The notes under the pieces: model-generated
The model's database searches: none
Seen by the model: only the letters and a program-made list of their open reading frames with translations
Told to the model about the DNA's origin: nothing
DNA from: Cavia porcellus
Taxonomy: Eukaryota > Chordata > Mammalia > Rodentia > Caviidae
DNA length: 64,000 bases
Assembly (NCBI RefSeq): GCF_034190915.1
Contig: NW_026947699.1
Coordinates: 248,001 to 312,000 of the forward strand
Direction of reading: 5' to 3'
Part shown: piece after piece, positions 25,090 through 38,824 of the stretch
How the letters are laid out: the number at the start of each line of letters is the position of its first letter
Position numbering within the stretch: the stretch's first letter is position 1
Program-made: the position numbers and the translations under genes

Positions 25090-28000
25090 CACCCTGTGAT
25101 GTTTTTCTCACTCGTACTAGTGAATGTAATGTAACACACACCCATACAATGTGCACCACCCCGTGATGTTTTTCTCACTCCCACTAGTGAATGTAATGTA
25201 ACACACAGCCATACAATGCGCACCACACAGTGATGATTTTCTCACTTCCACTAGTGAATGTAATGTAACACACACCCATACAATGCGCACCACCCCGTGA
25301 TGTTTTTCTCACTCCCAATAGTGAATGTAATGTAACACACACCCATACAATGCGCACCACCCCGTGATGTTTTTCTCACTCCCACTAGTGAATGTAATGT
25401 AACACACACCCATACAATGCATACCACCCCGTGATGTTTTTCTCACTCCTACTAGTGAATCTAATGTAACACACACCCATACAATGCGCACCACCCCGTG
25501 ATGTTTTTCTCACTCCTACTAGTGAATCTAATGTAACACACACCCATAAAATGCGCACCACACCGTGATGTTTTTCTCACTCCTACTAGTGAATGTAATG
25601 TAACACACACCCATACAATGCGCACCACCCCGTGATGTTTTTCTCACTCCTACTAGTGAATGTAATGTAACACCCACCCATACAATGCGCACCACCCCGT
25701 GATGTTTTTCACACTCCTACTAGTGAATGTAATGTAACACACACCCATACAATGCGCACCACCCCGTGATGTTTTTCTCACTCGTACTAGTGAATGTAAT
25801 GTAACACACACCCATACAATGCGCACCACCCCGTGATGTTTTTCTCACTCCCACTAGTGAATGTAATGTAACACACAGCCATACAATGCGCACCACACCG
25901 TGATGATTTTCTCACTCCCACTAGTGAATGTAATGTAACACACACCCATACAATGCGCACCACCCCGTGATGTTTTTCTCACTCCCACTAGTGAATGTAA
26001 TGTAACACACACCCATACAATGCGCACCACCCCGTGATGTTTTTCTCACTCCCACTAGTGAATGTAATGTAACACACACCCATACAATGCATACCACCCC
26101 GTGATGTTTTTCTCACTCCTACTAGTGAATCTAATGTAACACACACCCATACAATGCGCACCACCCCGTGATGTTTTTCTCACTCCTACTTGAGAATCTA
26201 ATGTAACACACACCCATAAAATGCGCACCACCCCGTGATGTTTTTCTCACTCCTACTAGTGAATGTAATGTAACACACACCCATACAATGCGCACCACCC
26301 CGTGATGTTTTTCTCACTCCTACTAGTGAATGTAATGTAACACACACCCATACAATGCTCACCACCCCGTGATGTTTTTCTCACTCCTACTAGTGAATGT
26401 AATGTAACACACACCCATACAATGCGCACCACCCCGTGATGTTTTTCTCACTCCTACTAGTGAATGTAATGTAACACACACCCATACAATGCGCACCACC
26501 CCGTGATGTTTTTCACACTCCTACTAGTGAATGTAATGTAACACACACCCATACAATGCGCACCACCCCGTGATGTTTTTCTCACTCGTACTAGTGAATG
26601 TAATGTAACACACACCCATACAATGTGCACCACCCCGTGATGTTTTTCTCACTCCCACTAGTGAATGTAATGTAACACACAGCCATACAATGCGCACCAC
26701 ACCGTGATGATTTTCTCACTCCCACTAGTGAATGTAATGTAACACACACCCATACAATGCGCACCACCCCGTGATGTTTTTCTCACTCCCACTAGTGAAT
26801 GTAATGTAACACACACCCATACGATGCGCACGACCCCGTGATGTATTTCTCACTCCTACTAGTGAATGTAGTGTAACACACACCGATACGATGCGCACCA
26901 CCCCGTGATGTTTATCTCACTCCCACTAGTGAATGTAGTGTAACACACACCCATACGATGCGCACCACACCGTGATGTTTTTCTCACTCCTACTAGTGAA
27001 TGTAGTGTAACACACACCCATACGATGCGCACCACCCGGTGATGTTTTTCTCACTCCTACTAGTGAATGTAATGTAACACACACCCATACGATGCGCACC
27101 ACCCCGTGATGTTTTTCTCACTCCTACTAGTGAATGTAATGTAACACACACCCATACAATGCGCACCACCCCGTGATGTATTTCTCACTCCTACTAGTGA
27201 ATGTAATGTAACACACACCCATACAATGCGCACCACCCCGTGATGTTTTTCTCACTCCTACTAGTGAAGGTAATGTAACACACACCCATACAATGCGCAC
27301 CACCCCGTGATGTTTTTCTCACTCCTACTAGTGAATGAAATGTAACACACACCCATACAATGCGCACCACCCCGTGATGTTTTTCTCACTCCTACTAGTG
27401 AATCTAATGTAACACACACCCATACAATGCGCACCACCCCGTGATGTTTTTCTCACTCCAACTAATGAATGTAATGTAACACACACATATACAATGCGCA
27501 CCACCCCGTGATGTTTTTCTCACTCCTACTAGTGAATGTAATGTAACACACACCCATACAATGCGCACCACCCTGTGATGTTTTTCTCACTCCTACTAGT
27601 GAATGTAATTTAACACACACCCATACAATGCGCACCACCCCGTGATGTTTTTCTAACTGCTAGTAGTGAATGTAATGTAACACACACCCATACAATGCGC
27701 ACCACCCCGTGATGTTTTTCTCACTCCCACTAGTGAATGTAATGTAACACACACCCATACAATGCGCACCACCCCGTGATGTTTTTCCCACTCCTACTAG
27801 TGAATCTAATGTAACACACACCCATACAATGCGCACCACCCCGTGATGTTTTTCTCACTCCTACTAGTGAATCTAATGTAACACACACCCATACAATGCG
27901 CACCACCCCGTGATGTTTTTCTCACTCCTACTAGTGAATCTAATGTAACACACACCCATACAATGCGCACCACCCCGTGATGTTTTTCTCACTCCTACTA

Positions 28001-31000
28001 GTGAATCTAATGTAACACACACCAATACAATGCGCACCACACCGTGATGTTTTTCTCACTCCTACTAGAGCATGTAATGTAACACACACCCATACAATGC
28101 GCACCACCCGGTGATGTTTTTCTCACTCCTAATAGTGAATCTAATGTAACACACACCCATACAATGCGCACCACCCCGTGATGTTTTTCTCACTCCTACT
28201 AGTGAATCTAATGTAACACACACCCATACAATGCGCACCACCCCGTGATGTTTTTCTCACTCCTACTAGTGAATCTAATGTAACACACACCCATACAATG
28301 CGCACCACCCCGTGATGTTTTTCTCACTCCTACTAGTGAATCTAATGTAACACACACCCATACAATGCGCACCACCCCGTGATGTTTTTCTCACTCCTAC
28401 TAGTGAATCTAATGTAACACACACCCATACAATGCGCACCACCCCGTGATGTTTTTCTCACTCCCACTAGTGAATGTAATGTAACACACACCCATACAAT
28501 GCGCACCACCCCGTGATGTTTTTCTCACTCCTACTAGTGAATGTAATGTAACACACACCCATACAATGCTCACCACCCCGTGATGTTTTTCTCACTCCTA
28601 CTAGTGAATGTAATGTAACACACACCCATACAATGCGCACCACCCCGTGATGTTTTTCTCACTCCTACTAGTGAATGTAATGTAACACACACCCATACAA
28701 CGCGCACCACCCCGTGATGTTTTTCACACTCCTACTTGTGAATGTAATGTAACACACACCCATACAATGCGCACCACCCCGTGATGTTTTTCTCACTCGT
28801 ACTAGTGAATGTAATGTAACACACACCCATACAATGCGCACCACCCCGTGATGTTTTTCTCACTCCCACTAGTGAATGTAATGTAACACACAGCCATACA
28901 ATGCGCACCACACCGTGATGAATTTCTCACTCCCACTAGTGAATGTAATGTAACACACACCCATACAATGCGCACCACCCCGTGATGTTTTTCTCACTCC
29001 ACTAGTGAATGTAATGTAACACACACCCATACAATGCGCAACACCCCGTGATGTTTTTCTCACTCCCACTAGTGAATCTAATGTAACACACACCCATACA
29101 ATGCATACCACCCCGTGATGTTTTTCTCACTCCTACTAGTGAATCTAATGTAACACACACCCATACAATGCGCACCACCCCGTGATGTTTTTCTCACTCC
29201 TACTAGTGAATGTAATGTAACACACACCCATACAATGCGCACCACCCCGTGATATTTTTCTCACTCCTACTAGTGAATGTAATGTAACACACACCCATAC
29301 AATGCGCACCACCCCGTGATGTTTTTCACACTGCTACTTGTGAATGTAATGTAACACACACCCATACAATGCGCACCACCCCGTGATGTTTTTCACACTC
29401 GTACTAGTGAATGTAATGTAACACACACCCATACAATGCGCACCACCCCGTGATGTTTTTCTCACTCCCACTAGTGAATGTAATGTAACACACAGCCATA
29501 CAATGCGCACCACACCGTGATGATTTTCTCACTCCCACTAGTGAATGTAATGTAACACACACCCATACAATGCGCACCACCCCGTGATGTTTTTCTCACT
29601 CCCACTAGTGAATGTAATGTAACACACACCCATACAATGCGCACCACCCCGTGATGTTTTTCTCACTCCCACTAGTGAATCTAATGTAACACACACCCAT
29701 ACAATGCATACCACCCGTGATGTTTTTCTCACTCCTACTAGTGAATCTAATGTAACACACCCATACAATGCGCACCACGCCGTGATGTTTTTCTCACTCC
29801 TACTAGTGAATCAAATGTAACACACACCCATAAAATGCGCACCACCCCGTGATGTTTTTCTCACACCTACTAGTGAATGTAATGTAACACACACCCATAC
29901 AATGCGCACCACCCCGTGATGTTTTTCTCACTCCTACTAGTGAATGTAATGTAACACACACCCATACAATGCGCACCACCCCGTGATGTTTTTCACACTC
30001 CTACTTGTGAATGTAATGTAACACACACCCATACAATGCGCACCACCCCGTGATGTTTTTCTCACTCGTACTAGTGAATGTAATGTAACACACACCCATA
30101 CAATGCGCACCACCCCGTGATGTTTTCTCACTCCCACTAGTGAATGTAATGTAACACACAGCCATACAATGCGCACCACACCGTGATGATTTTCTCACTC
30201 CCACTAGTGAATGTAATGTAACACACACCCATACAATGCGCACCACCCCGTGATGTTTTTCTCACTCCCACTAGTGAATGTAATGTAACACACACCCATA
30301 CAATGCGCACCACCCTGTGATGTTTTTCTCACTCCCACTAGTGAATCTAATGTAACACACACCCATACAATGCGCACCACCCCGTGATGTTTTTCTCACT
30401 CCTACTAGTGAATCTAATGTAAAACCCACCCATACAATGCGCACCACACCGTGATGTTTTTCTCACTGCTACTAGTGAATGTAATGTAACACACACCCAT
30501 ACAATGCGCACCACCCCGTGATGTTTTTCTCACTGCTACTAGTGAATGTAATGTAACACACACCCATACAATGCTCACCACCCCGTGATGTTTTTCTCAC
30601 TCCTACTAGTGAATGTAATGTAACACACACCCATACAATGCGCACCACCCCGTGATATTTTTCTCACTCCTACTAGTGAATGTAACGTAACACACACCCA
30701 TACAATGCGCACCACCCCGTGATGTTTTTCCCACTCCTACTAGTGAATGTAACGTAACACACACCAATACAATGCGCACCACCCCGTGATGTTTTTCTCA
30801 CTCGTACTAGTGAATGTAATGTAACACACACCCATACAATATGCACCACCCCGTGATGTTTTTCTCACTCCCACTAGTGAATGTAATGTAACACACAGCC
30901 ATACAATGCGCACCACACCGTGATGATTTTCTCACTCCCACTAGTGAATGTAATGTAACACACACCCATACAATGCGCACCACCCCGTGATGTTTTTCTC

Positions 31001-31450
31001 ACTCCCACTAGTGAATGTAATGTAACACACACCCATACAATGCGCACCACCCCGTGATGTTTTTCTCACTCCCACTAGTGAATGTAATGTAACACACACC
31101 CATACAATGCGCACCACCCCGTGATGTTTTTCTCACTCCCACTAGTGAATGTAATGTAACACACACCCATACAATGCGCACCACCCCGTGATGTTTTCTT
31201 CACTCCCACTAGTGAATGTAATCTAACACACACCCATACAATACGCACCACCCCGTGATGTTTTTCTCACTCCCACTTGTGAATGTAATGTAACACACAC
31301 CCATACAATGCGCACCACCCCGTGATGTTTTTCTCACTCCTACTAGTGAATGTAATGTAACACACACCCATACAATGCGCACCACCCCGTGATGTTTTTC
31401 TCACTCCTACTAGTGAATGTAATGTAACACACACCCATACAATGCGCACC
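25090..31450. repeat. 6.4-kb segment, unit B of the 7.3-kb tandem duplication
   Basis: Repeats unit A with the offset stepping down by whole monomers: 7,299, 7,232, 7,165, 7,031, 6,428, then 6,360. The steps are losses of 1, 1, 2, 9 and 1 monomers. The last step also contains a one-base deletion private to this copy (CTCACTCCACTAG near 28,991). Landmarks correspond: ACGATGCG at 26,823, CTAATGAATG at 27,462, TCTAACTGC at 27,652, AGAGCATG at 28,068, the 2-bp deletion near 29,755, the T-tract deletion near 30,122 and GTTTTCTTCAC near 31,196. Similarity to unit A ends close to 31,450, where unit A meets the CCCTGTGATG monomer that opens unit B. Confidence 0.92.
26823..27100. repeat. CpG-gaining sub-block (ACGATGCG monomers), copy 2
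   Basis: Repeats the block at 19,591 with one monomer fewer: the ACACCGATAC monomer and the GATGTTTATC monomer have been fused by loss of one unit. The next landmark, CACACCG, then sits at an offset of 7,165 instead of 7,232. The GCGCACGACC change opens both copies. Confidence 0.88.
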
Positions 31451-32256
31451 ACCCCGTGATGTTTTTCTCACTCCTACTAGTGAATGTAATGTAACACACA
31501 CCCATACAATGCGCACCACCCCGTGATGTTTTTCTCACTGCTACTAGTGAATGTAATGTAACACACACCCATACAATGCGCACCACCCCATGATGTTTTT
31601 CTCACTGCTACTAGTGAATGTAATGTAACACACACCCATACAATGCGCACCACCCCGTGATGTTTTTCTCACTGCTACTAGTGAATGTAATGTAACACAC
31701 ACCCATAAAATGCGCACCACCCCGTGATGTTTTTCTCACTGCTACTAGTGAATCTAATGTAACACACACCCTTATAATGCGCACCACCCCGTGATGTTTT
31801 TCTCACTCCTACTAGTGAATGTAATGTAACACACACCCATACAAAGCGCACCACCCCGTGATGTTTTTCTCACTCCTACTAGTGAATGTAGTGTAACACA
31901 CACCCATACAATGCGCACCACCCCGTGATGTTTTTCTCACTCCTACTAGTGAATGTAGTGTAACACACACCCATACAATGCGCAACTCCCCGTGATGTTT
32001 TTCTCACTCCTACTAGTGAATGTAGTGTAACACACACCCATACAATGCGCACCACCCCGTGATGTTTTTCTCACTCCTACTAGTGAATGTAATGTAACAC
32101 ACACCCATACAATGCGCACCACCCCGTGATGTTTTTCTCACTCCTACTAGTGAATGTAATGTAACACACACCCATACAATGCGCACCACCCCGTGATGTT
32201 TTTCTCACTCCTACTAGAGAATGTAATGTAACACACACCCATACAATGCGCACCAC
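31451..32256. repeat. Link segment, CTGCTAC run then TAGTG triplet
   Basis: Contains four CTGCTAC monomers (31,540-31,740), a private CCCTTATAATG monomer (near 31,771), three TAGTG monomers (from about 31,888), a GCGCAACTCC variant near 31,981 and ACTAGAGAATG at 32,213. It matches about 36.67-37.49 kb at offsets of 5,222-5,289. Only satellite monomers are present. Confidence 0.8.
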
Positions 32257-33930
32257 CCCGTGATGTTTTTCACACTCCTACTAGTGAATGTAATGTAACA
32301 CACACCCATACAATGCGCACCACCCCGTGATGTTTTTCACACTCCTACTAGTGAATGTAATGTAACACACAGCCATACAATGCGCACCACCCCGTGATGT
32401 TTTTCTCACTCCCACTAGTGAATGTAATGTAACACACAGCCATACAATGCGCACCACACCGTGATGATTTTCTCACTCCCACTTGTGAATGTAATGTAAC
32501 ACACACCCATACAATGCGCACCACCCCGTGATGTTTTTCTCACTCCCACTAGTGAATGTAATGTAACACACACCCATACAATGCGCACCACCCCGTGATG
32601 TTTTTCTCACTCCCACTAGTGAATGTAATGTAACACACACCCATACAATGCGCGCCACCCCGTGATGTTTTTCTCACTGCTACTAGTGAATGTAATGTAA
32701 CACACACCCATACAATGCGCGCCACCCCGTGATGTTTTTCTCACTCCTACTAGTGAATGTAATGTAACACACACCCATACAATGCGCACCACCCCGTGAT
32801 GTTTTTCTCTCTCCTACTAGTGAATCTAATGTAACACACACCCATACAATGCGCACCACACCGTGATGTTTTTCTCACTGCTACTAGTGAATGTAATGTA
32901 ACACACACCCATACAATGCGCACCACCCCGTGATGTTTTTCTCACTGCTACTAGTGAATATAATGTAACACACACCCATACAATGCGCACCACCCCGTGA
33001 TGTTTTTCTCACTGCTACTAATGAATGTAATGTAACACACACCCATACAATGCGCACCACCCCGTGATGTTTTTCTCACTCCTACTAGTGAATCTAATGT
33101 AACACACAACCATACAATGCGCACCACCCCGTGATGTTTTTCTCACTGCTACTAGTGAATCTAATGTAACACACACCCATACAATGCGCACCACCCCGTG
33201 ATGTTTTTCTCACTCCTACTAGTGAATGTAATGTAACACACACCCATACAATGCGCACCACCCCGTGATGTTTTTCTCACTCCTACTAGTGAATCTAATG
33301 TAACACACAACCATACAATGCGCACCACCCCGTGATGTTTTTCTCACTGCTACTAGTGAATCTAATGTAACACACACCCATACAATGCGCACCACCCCGT
33401 GATGTTTTTCTCACTCCTACTAGTGAATGTAGTGTAACACACACCCATACAATGCGCACCACCCCGTGATGTTTTTCTCACTCCTACTAGTGAATGTAGT
33501 GTAACACACACCCATACAATGCGCACCACCCCGTGATGTTTTTCTCACTCCTACTAGTGAATGTAGTGTAACACACACCCATACAATGCGCACCACCCCG
33601 TGATGTTTTTCTCACTCCTACTAGTGAATGTAATGTAACACACACCCATACAATGCGCACCACCGCGTGATGTTTTTCTCACTCCTACTAGTGAATGTAA
33701 TGTAACACACACCCATACAATGCGCACCACCCCGTGATGTTTATCTCACTCCTACTAGTGAATGTAATGTAACACACACCCATACAATGCGCACCACCCG
33801 TGATGTTTTTCTCACTCCTACTAGTGAATGTAGTGTAACACACACCCATACAATGCGCACCACCCCGTGATGTTTTTGTCACTCCTACTAGTGAATGTAA
33901 TGTAACACACACCCATACAATGCGCACCAC
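32257..33930. repeat. 25-monomer block, unit 1 of a 1,674-bp tandem duplication
   Basis: Paired with the following block at a constant 1,674 bp (25 x 67 minus 1). Landmarks are the CAGCC pair, CTTGTG (32,482 and 34,156), GTGAATATAATG (near 32,956 and 34,630), ACACAACCATAC, the TAGTG triplet, CACCGCGTGATG (near 33,661 and 35,335), GATGTTTATC (near 33,738 and 35,412) and the one-base C-run deletion (near 33,797 and 35,470). Confidence 0.9.
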
Positions 33931-35604
33931 CCCGTGATGTTTTTCACACTCCTACTAGTGAATGTAATGTAACACACACCCATACAATGCGCACCACCCC
34001 GTGATGTTTTTCACACTCCTACTAGTGAATGTAATGTGACACACAGCCATACAATGCGCACCACCCCGTGATGTTTTTCTCACTCCCACTAGTGAATGTA
34101 ATGTAACACACAGCCATACAATGCGCACCACACCGTGATGATTTTCTCACTCCCACTTGTGAATGTAATGTAACACACACCCATACAATGCGCACCACCC
34201 CGTGATGTTTTTCTCACTCCCACTAGTGAATGTAATGTAACACACACCCATACAATGCGCACCACCCCGTGATGTTTTTCTCACTCCCACTAGTGAATGT
34301 AATGTAACACACACCCATACAATGCGCACCACCCCGTGATGTTTTTCTCACTGCTACTAGTGAATGTAATGTAACACACACCCATACAATGCGCGCCACC
34401 CCGTGATGTTTTTCTCACTCCTACTAGTGAATGTAATGTAACACACACCCATACAATGCGCACCACCCCGTGATGTTTTTCTCACTCCTACTAGTGAATC
34501 TAATGTAACACACACCCATACAATGCGCACCACACCGTGATGTTTTTCTCACTGCTACTAGTGAATGTAATGTAACACACACCCATACAATGCGCACCAC
34601 CCCGTGATGTTTTTCTCACTGCTACTAGTGAATATAATGTAACACACACCCATACAATGCGCACCACCCCGTGATGTTTTTCTCACTGCTACTAGTGAAT
34701 GTAATGTAACACACACCCATACAATGCGCACCACCCCGTGATGTTTTTCTCACTCCTACTAGTGAATCTAATGTAACACACAACCATACAATGCGCACCA
34801 CCCCGTGATGTTTTTCTCACTGCTACTAGTGAATCTAATGTAACACACACCCATACAATGCGCACCACCCCGTGATGTTTTTCTCACTGCTACTAGTGAA
34901 TGTAATGTAACACACACCCATACATTGCGCACCACCCCGTGATGTTTTTCTCACTCCTACTAGTGAATCTAATGTAACACACAACCATACAATGCGCACC
35001 ACCCCGTGATGTTTTTCTCACTGCTACTAGTGAATCTAATGTAACACACACCCATACAATGCGCACCACCCCGTGATGTTTTTCTCACTCCTACTAGTGA
35101 ATGTAGTGTAACACACACCCATACAATGCGCACCACCCCGTGATGTTTTTCTCACTCCTACTAGTGAATGTAGTGTAACACACACCCATACAATGCGCAC
35201 CACCCCGTGATGTTTTTCTCACTCCTACTAGTGAATGTAGTGTAACACACACCCATTCAATGCGCACCACCCTGTGATGTTTTTCTCACTCCTACTAGTG
35301 AATGTAATGTAACACACACCCATACAATGCGCACCACCGCGTGATGTTTTTCTCACTCCTACTAGTGAATGTAATGTAACACACACCCATAAAATGCGCA
35401 CCACCCCGTGATGTTTATCTCACTCCTACTAGTGAATGTAATGTAACACACACCCATACAATGCGCACCACCCGTGATGTTTTTCTCACTCCTACTAGTG
35501 AATGTAGTGTAACACACACCCATACAATGCGCACCACCCCGTGATGTTTTTGTCACTCCTACTAGTGAATGTAATGTAACACACACCCATACAATGCGCA
35601 CCAC
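33931..35604. repeat. 25-monomer block, unit 2 of a 1,674-bp tandem duplication
   Basis: Direct repeat of the preceding block. Private changes include TAATGTGACAC (near 34,036), ACATTGCGC (near 34,923) and CCATTCAATG (near 35,256). After 35,604 the sequence continues with a second TTTTTGTCAC monomer rather than TTTTTCACAC, which marks the duplication edge. Confidence 0.9.
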
Positions 35605-36272
35605 CCCGTGATGTTTTTGTCACTCCTACTAGTGAATGTAATGTAACACACACCCATACAATGCGCACCACCCCGTGATGTTTTTCTCACTCCTACTAGA
35701 GAATGTAATGTAACACACACCCATACAATGCGCACCACCCCGTGATGTTTTTCTCACTGCCACTAGTGAATCTAATGTAACACACACCCATACAATGCGC
35801 ACCACCCCGTGATGTTTTTCTCACTCCTACTAGTGAATCTAATGTAACACACACCCATACAATGTGCACCACCCCGTGATGTTTTTCTCACTCCTACTAG
35901 TGAATGTAATGTAACACACACCCATACAATACGCACCACCCCGTGATGTTTTTCTCACTCCCACTAGTGAATGTAATGTAACACACACCCATACAATGCG
36001 CACCACCCGTGATGTTTTTCTCACTCCTACTAGTGAATCTAATGTAACACCCACCCATACAATGCGCACCACCCCGTGATGTTTTTCTCACTCCTACTAG
36101 TGAATGTAATGTAACACACACCCATACAATGCGCACCACCCGTGATGTTTTTCTCACTCCTACTAGTGAATGTAATGTAACACACACCCATACAATGCGC
36201 ACCACCCCGTGATGTTTTTCTCACACCCACTAGTGAATGTAATGTAACACACAGCCATACAATGCACACCAC
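35605..36272. repeat. Segment with two C-run deletions, copied near 39.1-39.75 kb
   Basis: Carries TTTTTGTCAC, ACTAGAGAATG, AATCTAATG and two one-base C-run deletions near 36,006 and 36,138, two monomers apart, with an ACACCCACCC monomer between. The same series lies at 39,087-39,754 (offset 3,482 bp). Related series with two deletions two monomers apart occur at 4,130/4,262 and 42,031/42,164. A single-deletion version lies near 7,410 and 45,308. Confidence 0.85.
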
Positions 36273-38824
36273 CCCGTGATGTTTTTCTCACTCCCACTAG
36301 TGAATGTAATGTAACACACACCCATACAATGCGCACCACCCCGTGATGTTTTTCTCACTCCCACTAGTGAATGTAATGTAACACACACCCATACAATGCG
36401 CACCACCCCGTGATGTTTTCTTCACTCCCACTAGTGAATGTAATCTAACACACACCCATACAATACGCACCACCCCGTGATGTTTTTCTCACTCCCACTT
36501 GTGAATGTAATGTAACACACACCCATACAATGCGCACCACCCCGTGATGTTTTTCTCACTCCCACTAGTGAATGTAATGTAACACACACCCATACAATGC
36601 GCACCACCCCGTGATGTTTTTCTCACTCCTACTAGTGAATGTAATGTAACACACACCCATACAATGCGCACCACCCCGTGATGTTTTTCTCACTCCTACT
36701 AGTGAATCTAATGTAACACACACCCATACAATGCGCACCACCCCGTGATGTTTTTCTCACTCCTACTAGTGAATGTAATGTAACACACACCCATGCAATG
36801 TGCACCACCCCGTGATGTTTTTCTCACTGCTACTAGTGAATGTAATGTAACACACACCCATACAATGCGCACCACCCCGTGATGTTTTTCTCACTGCTAC
36901 TAGTGAATGTAATGTAACACACACCCATACAATGCGCACCACCCCGTGATGTTTTTCTCACTGCTACTAGTGAATCTAATGTAACACACACCCATACAAT
37001 GCGCACCACCCCGTGATGTTTTTCTCACTGCTACTAGTGAATCTAATGTAACACACACCCATATAATGCGCACCACCCCGTGATGTTTTTCTCACTCCTA
37101 CTAGTGAATGTAATGTAACACACACCCATACAATGCGCACCACCCCGTGATGTTTTTCTCACTCCTACTAGTGAATGTAGTGTAACACACACCCATACAA
37201 TGCGCACCACCCCGTGATGTTTTTCTCACTCCTACTAGTGAATGTAGTGTAACACACACCCATACAATGCGCACCTCCCCGTGATGTTTTTCTCACTCCT
37301 ACTAGTGAATGTAATGTAACACACACCCATACAATGCGCACCACCCCGTGATGTTTTTCTCACTCCTACTAGTGAATGTAATGTAACACACACCCATACA
37401 ATGCGCACCACCCCGTGATGTTTTTCTCACTCCTACTAGAGAATGTAATGTAACACACACCCATACAATGCGCACCACCCCGTGATGTTTTTCACACTCC
37501 TACTAGTGAATGTAATGTAACACACACCCATACAATGCGCACCACCCCGTGATGTTTTTCACACTCCTACTAGTGAATGTAATGTAACACACAGCCATAC
37601 AATGCGCACCACCCCGTGATGTTTTTCTCACTCCCACTAGTGAATGTAATGTAACACACAGCCATACAATGCGCACCACACCGTGATGATTTTCTCACTC
37701 CCACTAGTGAATGTAATGTAACACACACCCATACAATGCGCACCACCCCGTGATGTTTTTCTCACTCCCACTAGTGAATGTAATGTAACACACACCCATA
37801 CAATGCGCACCACCCCGTGATGTTTTTCTCACTCCCACTAGTGAATGTAATGTAACACACACCCATACAATGCGCGCCACCCCGTGATGTTTTTCTCACT
37901 GCCACTAGTGAATGTAATGTAACACACACCCATACAATGCGCGCCAACCCGTGATGTTTTTCTCACTCCTACTAGTGAATGTAATGTAACACACACCCAT
38001 ACAATGCGCACCACCCCGTGATGTTTTTCTCACTCCTACTAGTGAATCTAATGTAACACACACCCATACAATGCGCACCACACCGTGATGTTTTTCTCAC
38101 TGCTACTAGTGAATGTAATGTAACACACACCCATACAATGCGCACCACCCCGTGATGTTTTTCTCACTGCTACTAGTGAATGTAATGTAACACACACCCA
38201 TACAATGCGCACCACCCCGTGATGTTTTTCTCACTGCTACTAGTGAATGTAATGTAACACACACCCATACAATGCGCACCACCCCGTGATGTTTTTCTCA
38301 CTGCTACTAGTGAATGTAATGTAACACACACCCATACAATGCGCACCACCCCGTGATGTTTTTCTCACTGCTACTAGTGAATGTAATGTAACACACTCCC
38401 ATACACTGCGCACCACCCCGTGATGTTTTTCTCACTGCTACTAGTGAATCTAATGTAACACACACCCATACAATGCGCAACACCCCGTGATGTTTTTCTC
38501 ACTCCTACTAGTGAATGTAGTGTAACACACACCCATACAATGCGCACCACCCCGTGATGTTTTTCTCACTCCTACTAGTGAATGTAGTGTAACACACACC
38601 CATACAATGCGCACCACCCCGTGATGTTTTTCTCACTCCTACTAGTGAATGTAGTGTAACACACACCCATACAATGCGCACCACCCCGTGATGTTTTTCT
38701 CACTCCTACTAGTGAATGTAGTGTAACACACACCCATACAATGCGCACCACCCCGTGATGTTTTTCTCACTCCTACTAGTGAATGTAATGTAACACACAC
38801 CCATACAATGCGCACCACACCGTG
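36273..38824. repeat. Segment repeating about 31.05-33.6 kb at 5.2-kb offset
   Basis: GTTTTCTTCAC followed by TAATCTAAC, AATACGCACC and CTTGTG is at 36,416-36,500, as at 31,196-31,280. The offset of 5,222 bp equals 78 monomers minus the four one-base deletions that lie between. ACTAGAGAATG corresponds at 32,213 and 37,435, and TATAATGCG near 31,773 and 37,062. A run of six CTGCTAC monomers lies at 38,098-38,440, followed by four TAGTG monomers (38,517-38,760), one more than usual. Confidence 0.82.
38098..38440. repeat. Run of six CTGCTAC-type monomers
   Basis: Six consecutive monomers end in CTGCTA (G at position 64). Elsewhere such runs are usually four (6,890-7,100, 10,030-10,250, 12,850-13,070, 15,790-16,020, 47,800-48,010, 58,640-58,870). 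They are usually opened by an AATCTAATG monomer with CACACCG and closed by another AATCTAATG monomer. Run length therefore varies by whole monomers within an otherwise fixed frame. Confidence 0.85.
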
